Source of the DNA: Mesostigma viride
Taxonomy: Eukaryota > Streptophyta > Mesostigmatophyceae > Mesostigmatales > Mesostigmataceae
Direction of reading: 5' to 3'
Assembly: GCA_009746045.1 (NCBI GenBank)
Contig: RPFO01001859.1
Span: forward strand, 1-29,858
Length of the DNA stretch: 29,858 nucleotides
The position numbers were made by a program, and so were the translations under genes. Below are positions 8,583-19,583 of the stretch, one piece after another (position 1 is the first letter of the stretch; the number at the start of each line of letters is the position of its first letter). The notes below the pieces were generated by a model. It had not been told where the DNA came from, ran no database searches, and was given only the letters and a program-made list of their open reading frames with translations.

Positions 8583-8612
8583 GGGGAGGGGGGGCTATCG
8601 CCCCCCCTCCCC
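8583..8612. repeat. 13-bp G/C hairpin at unit 1/2 junction
   Basis: Perfect arms GGGGAGGGGGGGC and GCCCCCCCTCCCC around a TATC loop. It follows GACAAG plus AAAAAGTG and ends exactly where the GC-rich head of unit 2 begins. It is repeated at 12543-12572 and 16385-16414, and absent at the start of unit 1 and the end of unit 4. Confidence 0.9.
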
Positions 8613-9013
8613 GACTTGAGAGGACGTGACTCGCCGCTAGCGGCCCAGAGGCCGATAGTCGACCTTCTGGGCGCCAACCGCACCGGCCCGCGCGACGCGC
8701 CAAGACCCTTCCACGGAGGACGCGCGGGCGGACGATTCCGACCGGGACGAACCGCCGCCGTGCGCCACGCGCAACGGACCCTTCCCCGTCAACACCGTGG
8801 AAGCTCTCCGAGCGTGAGATACTTGGAAATTTCGTCACGTTCGTATCGAAAATGAAATTTCTGACAAATTTATCAGCTCGGACTTGACCACAATGAATTT
8901 CAGCATACCATTCGATACAACAATGATATTTCGGCGTCGGATACTTGGAAATTTCGTTACGTTCGTATCGCCAGTGAAATTCTGACAAATTTTATCCTGA
9001 ACTATTTCGCATC
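8613..9013 (+). repeat. GC-rich head of unit 2 with extra 130-bp segment
   Basis: The head matches unit 1 as far as GAAGCTCTCCGAG. It then contains an additional diverged copy of GATACTTGGAAATTTCGT plus the following bases, and a segment with AATGAATTTCAGCATACCATTC that resembles the later tail sequence AAGAATTTCAGCGTACCATTC. The standard GGAAATTTCGTTACG transition follows. Units 1, 3 and 4 lack it. Confidence 0.85.
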
Positions 9014-9233
9014 ATAACATGACTCCGTTGGGAGATCATCATGTAGCACTGGCTAACATATTCCCTTGCTGGATGGATGGAGGTAGGTGAAGAATTAAAC
9101 CTTTTTTGACCTTATTTGTCTAATTGTAATTGCCTAGCACAGTCTACCTAGAGGAGGGCCCTGATTGGACAATTGTGGCCATGTACGTAATTATGCTACA
9201 TGTCGTACATGATCTCCCAACAAGTCATGTTAT
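9014..9233. mobile_element. MITE-like inverted-repeat element, unit 2
   Basis: Same element as 4078-4301, 220 bp, with small interior deletions (CTTTTTTGACC for CTTTTTGAATGACC, and GGACAATT for GGCACAATT). The right end reads CAACAAGTCATGTTAT. TA dinucleotides bound both ends. Confidence 0.6.
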
Positions 9234-9596
9234 AATTTAATTTCATTTCAATGCTAGCATGTCTTGTTGCATGCCCTCAAAGCTAAAATTGTTTATCACG
9301 TGCAGAGAGAGCCCGCACAATGAATTTCAGCGTACCATTCATTAATTAATTATACCATGCGATATACTTTACAGATATTTCGCTGTCAAATACTTCGAAA
9401 TTCGGGTACTGCTTTTTGCAAGCCAGCCATAAGGACCAAACACTCCCATGCAAACTCCCATTTTCATCATTAATTAATATTCATTGAGTGGCAATCCTTT
9501 CATTCCTTTGTTCACACATGCACCATCCGTCATTCCCATTATTAAATTGAAAAAATTAAATCATAGCATGACTCCGTGGTGCCCACTATGACTTCA
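9234..9596 (+). repeat. AT-rich tail of unit 2
   Basis: As in unit 1, with private substitutions (CACGTGCAG for CACATGCAG, CAATGAATTTCAG for CAAAGAATTTCAG). The first creates an extra CACGTG. No gene seen. Confidence 0.85.
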
Positions 9597-10921
9597 TGGG
9601 GGGGGCTGGCATGCTTGCGTGGGTGTGGGGGGGCCTCGCATGCGTGCGTGGGTGTGGGGGGGGCTCGCATGCGTGCGTGGGTGTGGGGGGGAGTGGCATG
9701 CATGCGTGGGTGTGGTGGGGGGCTGCCATGCATGCGTGGGGTTAGGGGGGGGCTGGCACGCGTGTGTGGGTTCGTGGGGTGGCTGCCATGCGTGCGTGGG
9801 TGTGTGGGGTGGCTGGCATGCGTAAGTGGGTGTGGGGGGTGGCATGCGTGCATGGGTTTGTGATGGGCTGGCATGCATGCGTGGGTTTGGGGGGGAGCTG
9901 CCATGCACGCATGGGTGTGGGGGGGAGTGGCATGCATGCGTGGGTGTGGTGGGGAGCTGCCATGCGTACGTTGGTGACGGGGGTGGCTGGCATGCATAAG
10001 TGGGTTGGTGGGGTGGCTGGCATGCATGCGTGCATGTGGGGGGGGCTGGCATGCGTGCGTGGGTGTGTGGGGGGGCTCGCATGCGTGCGTGGGTGTGTGG
10101 GGGGGCTCGCATGCGTGCGTGGGTGTGGGGGGGAGTGGCATGCATGCGTGGGTGTGGTGGGGGGCTGCCATGCATGCGTGGGGTTAGGGGGGGGCTGGCA
10201 CGCGTGTGTGGGTTGGTGGGGTGGCTGCCATGCGTGCGTGGGTGTGTGGGGTGGCTGGCATGCGTACGTGGGTGTGGGGGGTGGCTGGCATGCATAAGCG
10301 GGTTTGTGATGGGCTGGCATGCGTGCGTGGGTTGGTGGGGTGGCTGGCATGCATGCGTGCATGTGGGGGGTCGCTGGCATGCATGCGTGGGTTTGTGGGG
10401 TAGCTGGCATGCGGGGGTGGGTGTGGGAGGGGCTGGCATGCATGCGTGGGTGTGGGGGGTGGCTGGCATGCATGCCTGCATGTGGGGTAGGGCTGGCATG
10501 CGTGCGTGGGTGTGTGGGGGGGCTGCCATGCGTGTGTCGGGGGGCTGGCATGCGTGGGTGGTTGGCGGGGGGAGTGGCATGCATGCGTGGGTGTGGTGGG
10601 GAGCTGCCATGCATGCGTGGTTTTAAGGGGGGGCTGGCACGCGTGCGTGGGTTCGTGGGGTGGCTGCCATGCGTGCGTGGGTGTGGGGGGTGGCTGGCAT
10701 GCGTAAGTGGCTGTGGGGGTTGCTGGAATGCATAAGTGGGTTGTGGGGTGGCTGGCATGCGTGCGTGGGTGTGGGGGTGGCTGGCATGCGTGCGTGGATT
10801 GGTGGGGTGGCTGGCATGCATGCGGGCATGTGGGGGGTGGCTGGAATCCATGCGTGGGTTTGTGGGGTATAGCTAACATGTGTGCGTGGGTGTGGGAGGG
10901 GCTGGCATGCATGCGTTGGTT
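9597..10921 (+). repeat. G-rich minisatellite, unit 2 (about 1.3 kb)
   Basis: Same 30-bp family as unit 1. The marker GGCACGCG occurs only three times (9757, 10199, 10638; spacings 442 and 439 bp). A stretch around 9850-10010 has variants not seen in units 1 or 4 (ATGGGTTTGTGATGG next to GGTGTGGGGGGGAGTGG and GACGGGGGTGGC), suggesting independent rearrangement rather than simple truncation. It shares its right end with the other units, closing through GGGTATAGCTAACATGTG. Confidence 0.97.
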
Positions 10922-11856
10922 GACATGCCATGGATGAAAAACACCAAGAAGAGTATATGGCCCCGCTGCCACCAAAAATCACCTGGTTGATCAACCAAGG
11001 GGATAGCCTGCACAGTGAGACACAAACACAGCAGACCCAGCAAAGCAAAATTCAGGTTGTAAGCGAGTGGAGATTACTTTTGACATGCTTGATGAAGAAA
11101 TATATAACACACCTTCTATTGTCACACCTTCTATAAACAAATGGTTGATTGATCACCTTATACACCACGTAAACATGCTACCAGACGCGCTCTTCAGTCC
11201 AGTCAAAATCCACGTGCGAAGCAAGTCAGCTTACGCAGAAAGCACCATGAATGTCAGCGAGTACAGCAGTAAATGACGCCCCAAACCCGTGACCAGGCAA
11301 GCATCCAGAGGGGCTTTCACCGCCCAGTATATTCCAGAAAAAAGCATCACAGATCCTTGGGCAACGGACGTTCACACAGGACATGCGAAGGACCATGAAG
11401 ATGGCGTCCTGCACGGCTAATCTGCGTTTTTAAAAACCCTTGCTACGCTATGTCTTTGCTGCGACTAGGTGGATTCGGCGAAATGGAAAGAACGCAACCA
11501 TGAAAATGCATCAGAAAGAGAGCAGGTACTACCCCGGTCATCGAAACAAACGCCTCACAATCGGCATCGCCGGTTACGTCCCGTGGCAAAAAATCCAGCG
11601 TTCTTTCCAATATGATGCGGCGACAGCAGAAGCTCGTTGGCCACACCCCAAGCCTTCCACGAACAGCAAACTGATTTCACTAGGCATCCAATACGTAAAG
11701 CAGTTAAGCATGATACTACAATACCTAAATCTACAACGACATTCCATTTCCAGGTCGCCATAGCGACACGGACCTCTCCCACGCAGGTATCACTCCGTTG
11801 ACGCACCTCCAGCTCATAAAATTTCGCACTTGCTCTTCAAACATAAAATTTTGACG
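10922..11856 (+). repeat. Block B2, unit 2
   Basis: Near-identical to unit 1 B2, sharing its private bases such as CACGTGCGAAGC. The exception is GGCTAATCTGCGTTTTTAAA at about 11417-11436, where units 3 and 4 read GGCTAAGAAAATAAAACGCA. TCTGCGTTTT is the reverse complement of AAAACGCAGA, so this is a micro-inversion or templated replacement. It destroys the upstream half of the short RYV frame. Confidence 0.88.
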
Positions 11857-12542
11857 TATAAAACCATGGCTGCGCATTCCCCATCCCAATTTTCTAGCCT
11901 ACGTTGCCTGCCATCGCCAGCCAGCACAAGGAAAATTGCTCGCGCAGCACGTCACTTTGTTTTTCGCCCCGAGCATGCCGCACGCTTTGCCAATAATTCC
12001 CAGTTCCCACTGCCCAGCAAGAAAAAAGTGGGGGAGGGGGGGCTATCGCTAACTGAAAATTCCGTCTCGTTTGATTCTATTTCCCCTGTTCAGGCGCGAA
12101 CGTTTCCGTTCAGCACGGCTGAAAACGCTTTCCTTCAGAACTGTCATTTCGTCTCGCTTGCTTATCAAATTTGACATCCCACGTCCTGTGCCTTGAAAAG
12201 TTTTAGTACAGATATCAGTTCGCGACTTTTTGTTTGACGCTTAAAAGAGTCAACGCGCCGTAATGTCCTGAGGCCGCGCGGATTGGCGAGACGCCCCACC
12301 TGCCCGCAAAAGTCTGAACATGTTCAGCGTTTCAGCACCCGTTCAGAATTCCTGAGACTCGATCTCCAAGGTTTGGGGATTTTCTTTGTACTACGCCGAC
12401 TGGCCATCTCGCTACGGTCCTGGACGTCGTCCGCTCCCGCGCTAGGGGGCGCGGGGGACGGCCCCACTTCCGGCCTACGGCCGCGGCCAAAGTTTTCGGG
12501 CGTCATAAATCGTAGTTACTAGTAGGGGACAAGAAAAAAGTG
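11857..12542 (+). promoter_or_regulatory. TATA-like box and GTTCAG-rich block C, unit 2
   Basis: TATAAAA at 11857-11863 and palindrome CTGAACATGTTCAG at 12314-12327. The 31-bp CAAG-A6-GTGGGGG sequence occurs at 12018-12048 and 12530-12560. Otherwise it is as block C of unit 1, by eye without difference. Confidence 0.5.
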
Positions 12543-12572
12543 GGGGAGGGGGGGCTATCGCCCCCCCTCCCC
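12543..12572. repeat. 13-bp G/C hairpin at unit 2/3 junction
   Basis: Identical to 8583-8612: arms GGGGAGGGGGGGC and GCCCCCCCTCCCC, loop TATC. Confidence 0.9.
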
Positions 12573-12843
12573 GACTTGAGAGGACGTGACTCGCCGCTAG
12601 CGGCCCAGAGGCCGATAGTCGACCTTCTGGGCGCCAACCGCACCGGCCCGCGCGACGCGCCAAGACCCTTCCACGGAGGACGCGCGGGCGGACGATTCCG
12701 ACCGGGACGAACCGCCGCCGTGCGCCACGCGCAACGGACCCTTCCCCGTCAACACCGTGGAAGCTCTCCGAGACTTGGAAATTTCGTTACGTTCGTATCG
12801 CCAGTGAAATTCTGACAAATTTTATCCTGAACTATTTCGCATC

Positions 12844-13067
12844 ATAACATGACTCCGTTGGGAGATCATCATGTAGCACTGGCTAACATATTCCCTTGCT
12901 GGATGGATGGAGGTAGGTGAAGAATTAAACCTTTTTGAATGACCTTATTTGTCTAATTGTAATTGCCTAGCACAGTCTACCTAGAGGAGGGCCCTGATTG
13001 GCACAATTGTGGCCATGTACGTAATTATGCTACATGTCGTACATGATCTCCCAACTAGTCATGTTAT
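12844..13067. mobile_element. MITE-like inverted-repeat element, unit 3
   Basis: 224-bp copy, same ends and length as at 4078-4301, ATAACATGAC to GTCATGTTAT. Confidence 0.6.
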
Positions 13068-13431
13068 AATTTAATTTCATTTTAATGCTAGCATGTCTTG
13101 TTGCATGCCCTCAAAGCTAAAATTGTTTATCACATGCAGAGAGAGCCCGCACAAAGAATTTCAGCGTACCATTCATTAATTAATTATACCATGCGATATA
13201 CTTTACAGATATTTCGCTGTCAAATACTTCGAAATTTGGGTACTGCTTTTTGCAAGCCAGCCATAAGGACCAAACACTCCCATGCAAACTCCCATTTTCA
13301 TCATTAATTAATATTCATTGAGTGGCAATCCTTTCATTCCTTTGTTCACACATGCACCATCCGTCATTCCCATTATTAAATTGAAAAAATTAAAACATAG
13401 CATGACTCCGTGGTGCCCACTATGACTTCAT
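13068..13431 (+). repeat. AT-rich tail of unit 3
   Basis: Matches unit 1 by eye, including AAAGCTAAAATTGTTT and CACATGCAG. No gene seen. Confidence 0.85.
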
Positions 13432-14761
13432 GGGGGGGGGCTGGCATGCTTGCGTGGGTGTGGGGGGGCCTCGCATGCGTGCGTGGGTGTGGGGGGGGGC
13501 TCGCATGCGTGCGTGGGTGTGGGGGGGGAGTGGCATGCATGCGTGGGTGTGGTGGGGGGCTGCCATGCATGCGTGGGGTTAGGGGGGGGCTGGCACGCGT
13601 GTGTGGGTTCGTGGGGTGGCTGCCATGCGTGCGTGGGTGTGTGGGGTGGCTGGCATGCGTACGTGGGTGTGGGGGGTGGCTGGCATGCATAAGTGGGTTT
13701 GTGATGGGCTGGCATGCGTGCGTGGGTTGGTGGGGTGGCTGGCATGCATGCGTGCATGTGGGGGGTCGCTGGCATGCATGCGTGGGTTTGTGGGGTAGCT
13801 GGCATGCAGGCGTGGGTGTGGGAGGGGTTGGCATGCATGCGTGGGTGTGGGGGGTGGCTGGCATGCATGCGTGGGTGTGGGGGGGGCTGGCATGCGTGCG
13901 TGGGTGTGGTGGGGGCTGCCATGCATGCGTGGGGTTAGGGGGGGGCTGGCATGCGTGTGTGGGTGTGGGGTGGCTGGCATGCATGCGTGGGTGTGGTGGG
14001 GGGCTCGCCATGCATGCGTGGGTGTGGGGGGGGCTGGCATGCGTGTGTGGGTGTGGGGGGGGGCTGCCATGCATGCGTGGGTGTGGTGGGGGGCTGCCAT
14101 GCATGCGTGGGTGTTAGGGGGGGCTGGCACGCGTGTGTGGGTTTGTGGGGTGGCTGCCATGCGTGCGTGGGTGTGTGGGGTGGCTGGCATGCGTACGTGG
14201 GTGTGGGGGGTGGCTGGCATGCATAAGTGGGTTTGTGATGGGCTGGCATGCGTGCGTGGGTTGGTGGGGTGGCTGGCATGCATGCGTGCATGTGGGGGGT
14301 CGCTGGCATGCATGCGTGGGTTTGTGGGTAGGGCTGGCATGCGTGCGTGGGTGTGGGGGGTGGCTGCCATGCGTGTGTCGGGGGGCTGGCATGCGTGGGT
14401 GGTTGGCGGGGGGAGTGGCATGCATGCGTGGGTGTGGTGGGGAGCTGCCATGCATGCGTGGTTTTAAGGGGGGGCTGGCACGCGTGCGTGGGTTCGTGGG
14501 GTGGCTGCCATGCGTGCGTGGGGTGGGGGGTGGCTGGCATGCGTAAGTGGCTGTGGGGGTTGCTGGAATGCATAAGTGGGTTGTGGGGTGGCTGGCATGC
14601 GTGCGTGGGTGTGGGGGTGGCTGGCATGCGTGCGTGGATTGGTGGGGTGGCTGGCATGCATGCGGGCATGTGGGGGGTGGCTGGAATCCATGCGTGGGTT
14701 TGTGGGGTATAGCTAACATGTGTGCGTGGGTGTGGGAGGGGCTGGCATGCATGCGTTGGTT
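13432..14761 (+). repeat. G-rich minisatellite, unit 3 (about 1.3 kb)
   Basis: Marker GGCACGCG at 13594, 14128 and 14479 (spacings 534 and 351 bp). A private segment at about 13860-14110 has units such as GTGTGGTGGGGGGCTCGCCATG and GGCATGCGTGTGTGGG. A fusion at ~14326 (GGGTTTGTGGGTAGGGCTGG) joins two positions that are about 120 bp apart in units 1 and 4, consistent with deletion by unequal exchange. Confidence 0.97.
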
Positions 14762-15695
14762 GACATGCCATGGATGAAAAACGCCAAGAAGAGTATATGG
14801 CCCCGCTGCCACCAAAAATCACCTGGTTGATCAACCAAGGGGATAGCCTGCACAGTGAGACACAAACACAGCAGACCCAGCAAAGCAAAATTCAGGTTGT
14901 AAGCGAGTGGAGATTACTTTTGACATGCTTGATGAAGAAATATATAACACACCTTCTATTGTCACACCTTCTATAAACAAATGGTTGATTGATCACCTTA
15001 TACACCACGTAAACATGCTACCAGACGCGCTCTTCAGTCCAGTCAAAATCCACGTGCAAAGCAAGTCAGCTTACGCAGAAAGCACCATGAATGTCAGCCA
15101 GTACAGCAGTAAATGACGCCCCAAACCCGTGACCAGGCAAGCATCCAGAGGGGCTTTCACCGCCCAGTATATTCCAGAAAAAAGCATCACAGATCCTTGG
15201 GCAACGGACGTTCACACAGGACATGCGAAGGACCATGAAGATGGCGTCCTGCACGGCTAAGAAAATAAAACGCAGACCCTTGCTACGCTATGTCTTTGCT
15301 GCGACTAGGTGGATTCGGCGAAATGGAAAGAACGCAACCATGAAAATGCATCAGAAAGAGAGCAGGTACTACCCCGGTCATCGAAACAAACGCCTCACAT
15401 CGGCATCGCCGGTTACGTCCCGTGGCAAAAAATCCAGCGTTCTTTCCAATATGATGTGGCGACAGCAGAAGCTCGTTGGCCACACCCCAAGCCTTCCACG
15501 AACAGCAAACTGATTTCACTAGGCACCCAATACGTAAAGCAGTTAAGCATGATACTACAATACCTAAATCTACAACGACATTCCATTTCCAGGTCGCCAT
15601 AGCGACACGGACCTCTCCCACGCAGGTATCACTCCGTTGACGCACCTCCAGCTCAGAAAATTTCGCACTTGCTCTTCAAACATAAAATTTTGACG
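14762..15695 (+). repeat. Block B2, unit 3
   Basis: Shares all noted variants with unit 4 except a one-base deletion at ~15399 (CGCCTCACATCGGC against CGCCTCACCATCGGC). This frameshifts the short frame that starts at ATG 15223. The arrangement GCTAAGAAAATAAAACGCAG is present. Confidence 0.88.
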
Positions 15696-16384
15696 TATAA
15701 AACCATGGCTGCGCATTCCCCATCCCAATTTTCTAGCCTACGTTGCCTGCCATCGCCAGCCAGCACAAGGAAAATTGCTCGCGCAGCACGTCACTTTGTT
15801 TTTCGCCCCGAGCATGCCGCACGCTTTGCCAATAATTATTCCCAGTTCCCACTGCCCAGCAAGAAAAAAGTGGGGGAGGGGGGGCTATCGCTAACTGAAA
15901 ATTCCGTCTCGTTTGATTCTATTTCCCCTGTTCAGGCGCGAACGTTTCCGTTCAGCACGGCTGAAAACGCTTTCCTTCAGAACTGTCATTTCGTCTCGCT
16001 TGCTTATCAAATTTGACATCCCACGTCCTGTGCCTTGAAAAGTTTTAGTACAGATATCAGTTCGCGACTTTTTGTTTGACGCTTAAAAGAGTCAACGCGC
16101 CGTAATGTCCTGAGGCCGCGCGGATTGGCGAGACGCCCCACCTGCCCGCAAAAGTCTGAACCTGTTCAGCGTTTCAGCACCCGTTCAGAATTCCTGAGAC
16201 TCGATCTCCAAGGTTTGGGGATTTTCTTTGTACTACGCCGACTGGCCATCTCGCTACGGTCCTGGACGTCGTCCGCTCCCGCGCTAGGGGGCGCGGGGGA
16301 CGGCCCCACTTCCGGCCTACGGCCGCGGCCAAAGTTTTCGGGCGTCATAAATCGTAGTTACTAGTAGGGGACAAGAAAAAAGTG
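15696..16384 (+). promoter_or_regulatory. TATA-like box and GTTCAG-rich block C, unit 3
   Basis: TATAAAA at 15696-15702. The 14-bp dyad is CTGAACCTGTTCAG at 16156-16169, one base off perfect symmetry compared with units 1 and 2. The 31-bp CAAG-A6 repeat occurs at 15860-15890 and 16372-16402. Confidence 0.5.
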
Positions 16385-16414
16385 GGGGAGGGGGGGCTAT
16401 CGCCCCCCCTCCCC
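16385..16414. repeat. 13-bp G/C hairpin at unit 3/4 junction
   Basis: Identical to the hairpins at 8583-8612 and 12543-12572. Confidence 0.9.
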
Positions 16415-16686
16415 GACTTGAGAGGACGTGACTCGCCGCTAGCGGCCCAGAGGCCGATAGTCGACCTTCTGGGCGCCAACCGCACCGGCCCGCGCGACGC
16501 GCCAAGACCCTTCCACGGAGGACGCGCGAGCGGACGATTCCGACCGGGACGAACCGCCGCCGTGCGCCACGCGCAACGGACCCTTCCCCGTGAACACCGT
16601 GGAAGCTCTCCGAGACCTTGGAAATTTCGTTACGTTCGTATCGCCAGTGAAATTCTGACAAATTTTATCCTGAACTATTTCGCATC

Positions 16687-16910
16687 ATAACATGACTCCG
16701 TTGGGAGATCATCATGTAGCACTGGCTAACATATTCCCTTGCTGGATGGATGGAGGTAGGTGAAGAATTAAACCTTTTTGAATGACCTTATTTGTCTAAT
16801 TGTAATTGCCTAGCACAGTCTACCTAGAGGAGGGCCCTGATTGGCACAATTGTGGCCATGTACGTAATTATGCTACATGTCGTACATGATCTCCCAACTA
16901 GTCATGTTAT
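16687..16910. mobile_element. MITE-like inverted-repeat element, unit 4
   Basis: 224-bp copy with the same ends as the other three. Confidence 0.6.
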
Positions 16911-17274
16911 AATTTAATTTCATTTTAATGCTAGCATGTCTTGTTGCATGCCCTCAAAGCTAAAATTGTTTATCACATGCAGAGAGAGCCCGCACAAAGA
17001 ATTTCAGCGTACCATTCATTAATTAATTATACCATGCGATATACTTTACAGATATTTCGCTGTCAAATACTTCGAAATTTGGGTACTGCTTTTTGCAAGC
17101 CAGCCATAAGGACCAAACACTCCCATGCAAACTCCCATTTTCATCATTAATTAATATTCATTGAGTGGCAATCCTTTCATTCCTTTGTTCACACATGCAC
17201 CATCCGTCATTCCCATTATTAAATTGAAAAAATTAAAACATAGCATGACTCCGTGGTGCCCACTATGACTTCAT
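16911..17274 (+). repeat. AT-rich tail of unit 4
   Basis: Matches units 1 and 3 by eye. No gene seen. Confidence 0.85.
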
Positions 17275-19583
17275 GGGGGGGGGCTGGCATGCTTGCGTGG
17301 GTGTGGGGGGGCCTCGCATGCGTGCGTGGGTGTGGGGGGGGCTCGCATGCGTGCGTGGGTGTGGGGGGGGAGTGGCATGCATGCGTGGGTGTGGTGGGGG
17401 GCTGCCATGCATGCGTGGGGTTAGGGGGGGGCTGGCACGCGTGTGTGGGTTCGTGGGGTGGCTGCCATGCGTGCGTGGGTGTGTGGGGTGGCTGGCATGC
17501 GTACGTGGGTGTGGGGGGTGGCTGGCATGCATAAGTGGGTTTGTGATGGGCTGGCATGCGTGCGTGGGTTGGTGGGGTGGCAGGCATGCATGCGTGCATG
17601 TGGGGGGTCGCTGGCATGCATGCGTGGGTTTGTGGGGTAGCTGGCATGCAGGCGTGGGTGTGGGAGGGGTTGGCATGCATGCGTGGGTGTGGGGGGTGGC
17701 TCGCATGCGTGCGTGGGTGTGGGGGGGAGTGGCATGCATGCGTGGGTGTGGTGGGGGGCTGCCATGCATGCGTGGGGTTAGGGGGGGGCTGGCACGCGTG
17801 TGTGGGTTCGTGGGGTGGCTGCCATGCGTGCGTGGGTGTGTGGGGGGGCTCGCATGCGTGCGTGGGTGTGGGGGGGGCTCGCATGCGTGCGTGGGTGTGG
17901 GGGGGGAGTGGCATGCATGCGTGGGTGTGGTGGGGGGCTGCCATGCATGCGTGGGGTTAGGGGGGGGCTGGCACGCGTGTGTGGGTTCGTGGGGTGGCTG
18001 CCATGCGTGCGTGGGTGTGTGGGGTGGCTGGCATGCGTACGTGGGTGTGGGGGGTGGCTGGCATGCATAAGTGGGTTTGTGATGGGCTGGCATGCGTGCG
18101 TGGGTTGGTGGGGTGGCAGGCATGCATGCGTGCATGTGGGGGGTCGCTGGCATGCATGCGTGGGTTTGTGGGGTAGCTGGCATGCAGGCGTGGGTGTGGG
18201 AGGGGTTGGCATGCATGCGTGGGTGTGGGGGGTGGCTGGCATGCTTGCCTGCATGTGGGGTGGGGCTGGCATGCTTGCGTGGGTGTGGGGGGGCCTCGCA
18301 TGCGTGCGTGGGTGTGGGGGGGGCTCGCATGCGTGCGTGGGTGTGGGGGGGAGTGGCATGCATGCGTGGGTGTGGTGGGGGGCTGCCATGCATGCGTGGG
18401 GTTAGGGGGGGGCTGGCACGCGTGTGTGGGTTGGTGGGGTGGCTGCCATGCGTGCGTGGGTGTGTGGGGTGGCTGGCATGCGTACGTGGGTGTGGGGGGT
18501 GGCTGGCATGCATAAGTGGGTTTGTGATGGGCTGGCATGCGTGCGTGGGTTGGTGGGGTGGCTGGCATGCATGCGTGCATGTGGGGGGTCGCTGGCATGC
18601 ATGCGTGGGTTTGTGGGGTAGCTGGCATGCGGGCGTGGGTGTGGGAGGGGCTGGCATGCATGCGTGGGTGTGGGGGGTGGCTGGCATGCATGCCTGCATG
18701 TGGGGTGGGGCTGGCATGCGTGCGTTGGTGTGGGGGGGGCTCGCATGCGTGCGTGGGTGTGGGGGGGGCTCGCATGCGTGCGTGGGTGTGGGGGGGGAGT
18801 GGCATGCATGCGTGGGTGTGGTGGGGGGCTGCCATGCATGCGTGGGGTTAGGGGGGGGCTGGCACGCGTGTGTGGGTTGGTGGGGTGGCTGCCATGCGTG
18901 CGTGGGTGTGTGGGGTGGCTGGCATGCGTACGTGGGTGTGGGGGGTGGCTGGCATGCATAAGTGGGTTTGTGATGGGCTGGCATGCGTGCGTGGGTTGGT
19001 GGGGTGGCTGGCATGCATGCGTGCATGTGGGGGGTCGCTGGCATGCATGCGTGGGTTTGTGGGGTAGCTGGCATGCGGGCGTGGGTGTGGGAGGGGCTGG
19101 CATGCATGCGTGGGTGTGGGGGGTGGCTGGCATGCATGCCTGCATGTGGGGTAGGGCTGGCATGCGTGCGTGGGTGTGGGGGGGGCTGCCATGCGTGTGT
19201 CGGGGGGCTGGCATGCGTGGGTGGTTGGCGGGGGGAGTGGCATGCATGCGTGGGTGTGGTGGGGAGCTGCCATGCATGCGTGGTTTTAAGGGGGGGCTGG
19301 CACGCGTGCGTGGGTTCGTGGGGTGGCTGCCATGCGTGCGTGGGGGTGGGGGGTGGCTGGCATGCGTAAGTGGCTGTGGGGGTTGCTGGAATGCATAAGT
19401 GGGTTGTGGGGTGGCTGGCATGCGTGCGTGGGTGTGGGGGTGGCTGGCATGCGTGCGTGGATTGGTGGGGTGGCTGGCATGCATGCGGGCATGTGGGGGG
19501 TGGCTGGAATCCATGCGTGGGTTTGTGGGGTATAGCTAACATGTGTGCGTGGGTGTGGGAGGGGCTGGCATGCATGCGTTGGT
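17275..19583 (+). repeat. G-rich minisatellite, unit 4 (about 2.3 kb)
   Basis: Marker GGCACGCG at 17436, 17793, 17972, 18417, 18863 and 19301 (spacings 357, 179, 445, 446 and 438 bp), almost the same series as unit 1 (357, 177, 445, 441, 438). Minus-strand open frames of nearly 800 codons cross it and are considered spurious. Confidence 0.97.

Larger units (their letters stand above)
3808..8612 (+). repeat. Type I macro-repeat, unit 1 (4805 bp)
   Basis: Counted from GACTTGAGAGGACG at 3808 to the next occurrence at 8613. Order: GC-rich head, inverted-repeat element, AT-rich tail, G-rich minisatellite with six higher-order repeats, block B2, block C, hairpin. It is near-identical by eye to the following three units in the non-satellite parts. 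Its head lacks one base in the GCGGCGGACG region compared with units 2-4, shifting any frame through the head. Confidence 0.97.
8613..12572 (+). repeat. Type I macro-repeat, unit 2 (3960 bp)
   Basis: Same module order as unit 1 with a shorter minisatellite. Two private differences stand out. The head-to-tail transition has about 130 extra bp (8815-8945), and the B2 block has a local inverted replacement at ~11421-11436. Its AT tail also differs from the other three units at several sites (for example CAACAAGTC instead of CAACTAGTC), whereas its B2/C resembles unit 1. Confidence 0.97.
12573..16414 (+). repeat. Type I macro-repeat, unit 3 (3842 bp)
   Basis: Same order of modules. Its GC-rich head (12573-12843) matches unit 2, including GCGGGCGGACG, but without the extra 130 bp. 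Its AT tail follows units 1 and 4, and its B2/C follows unit 4 (GAAAAACGCC, CACGTGCAAAGC, AATAATTATTCCC). It is therefore a mosaic of variants found separately in its neighbours. Confidence 0.97.
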
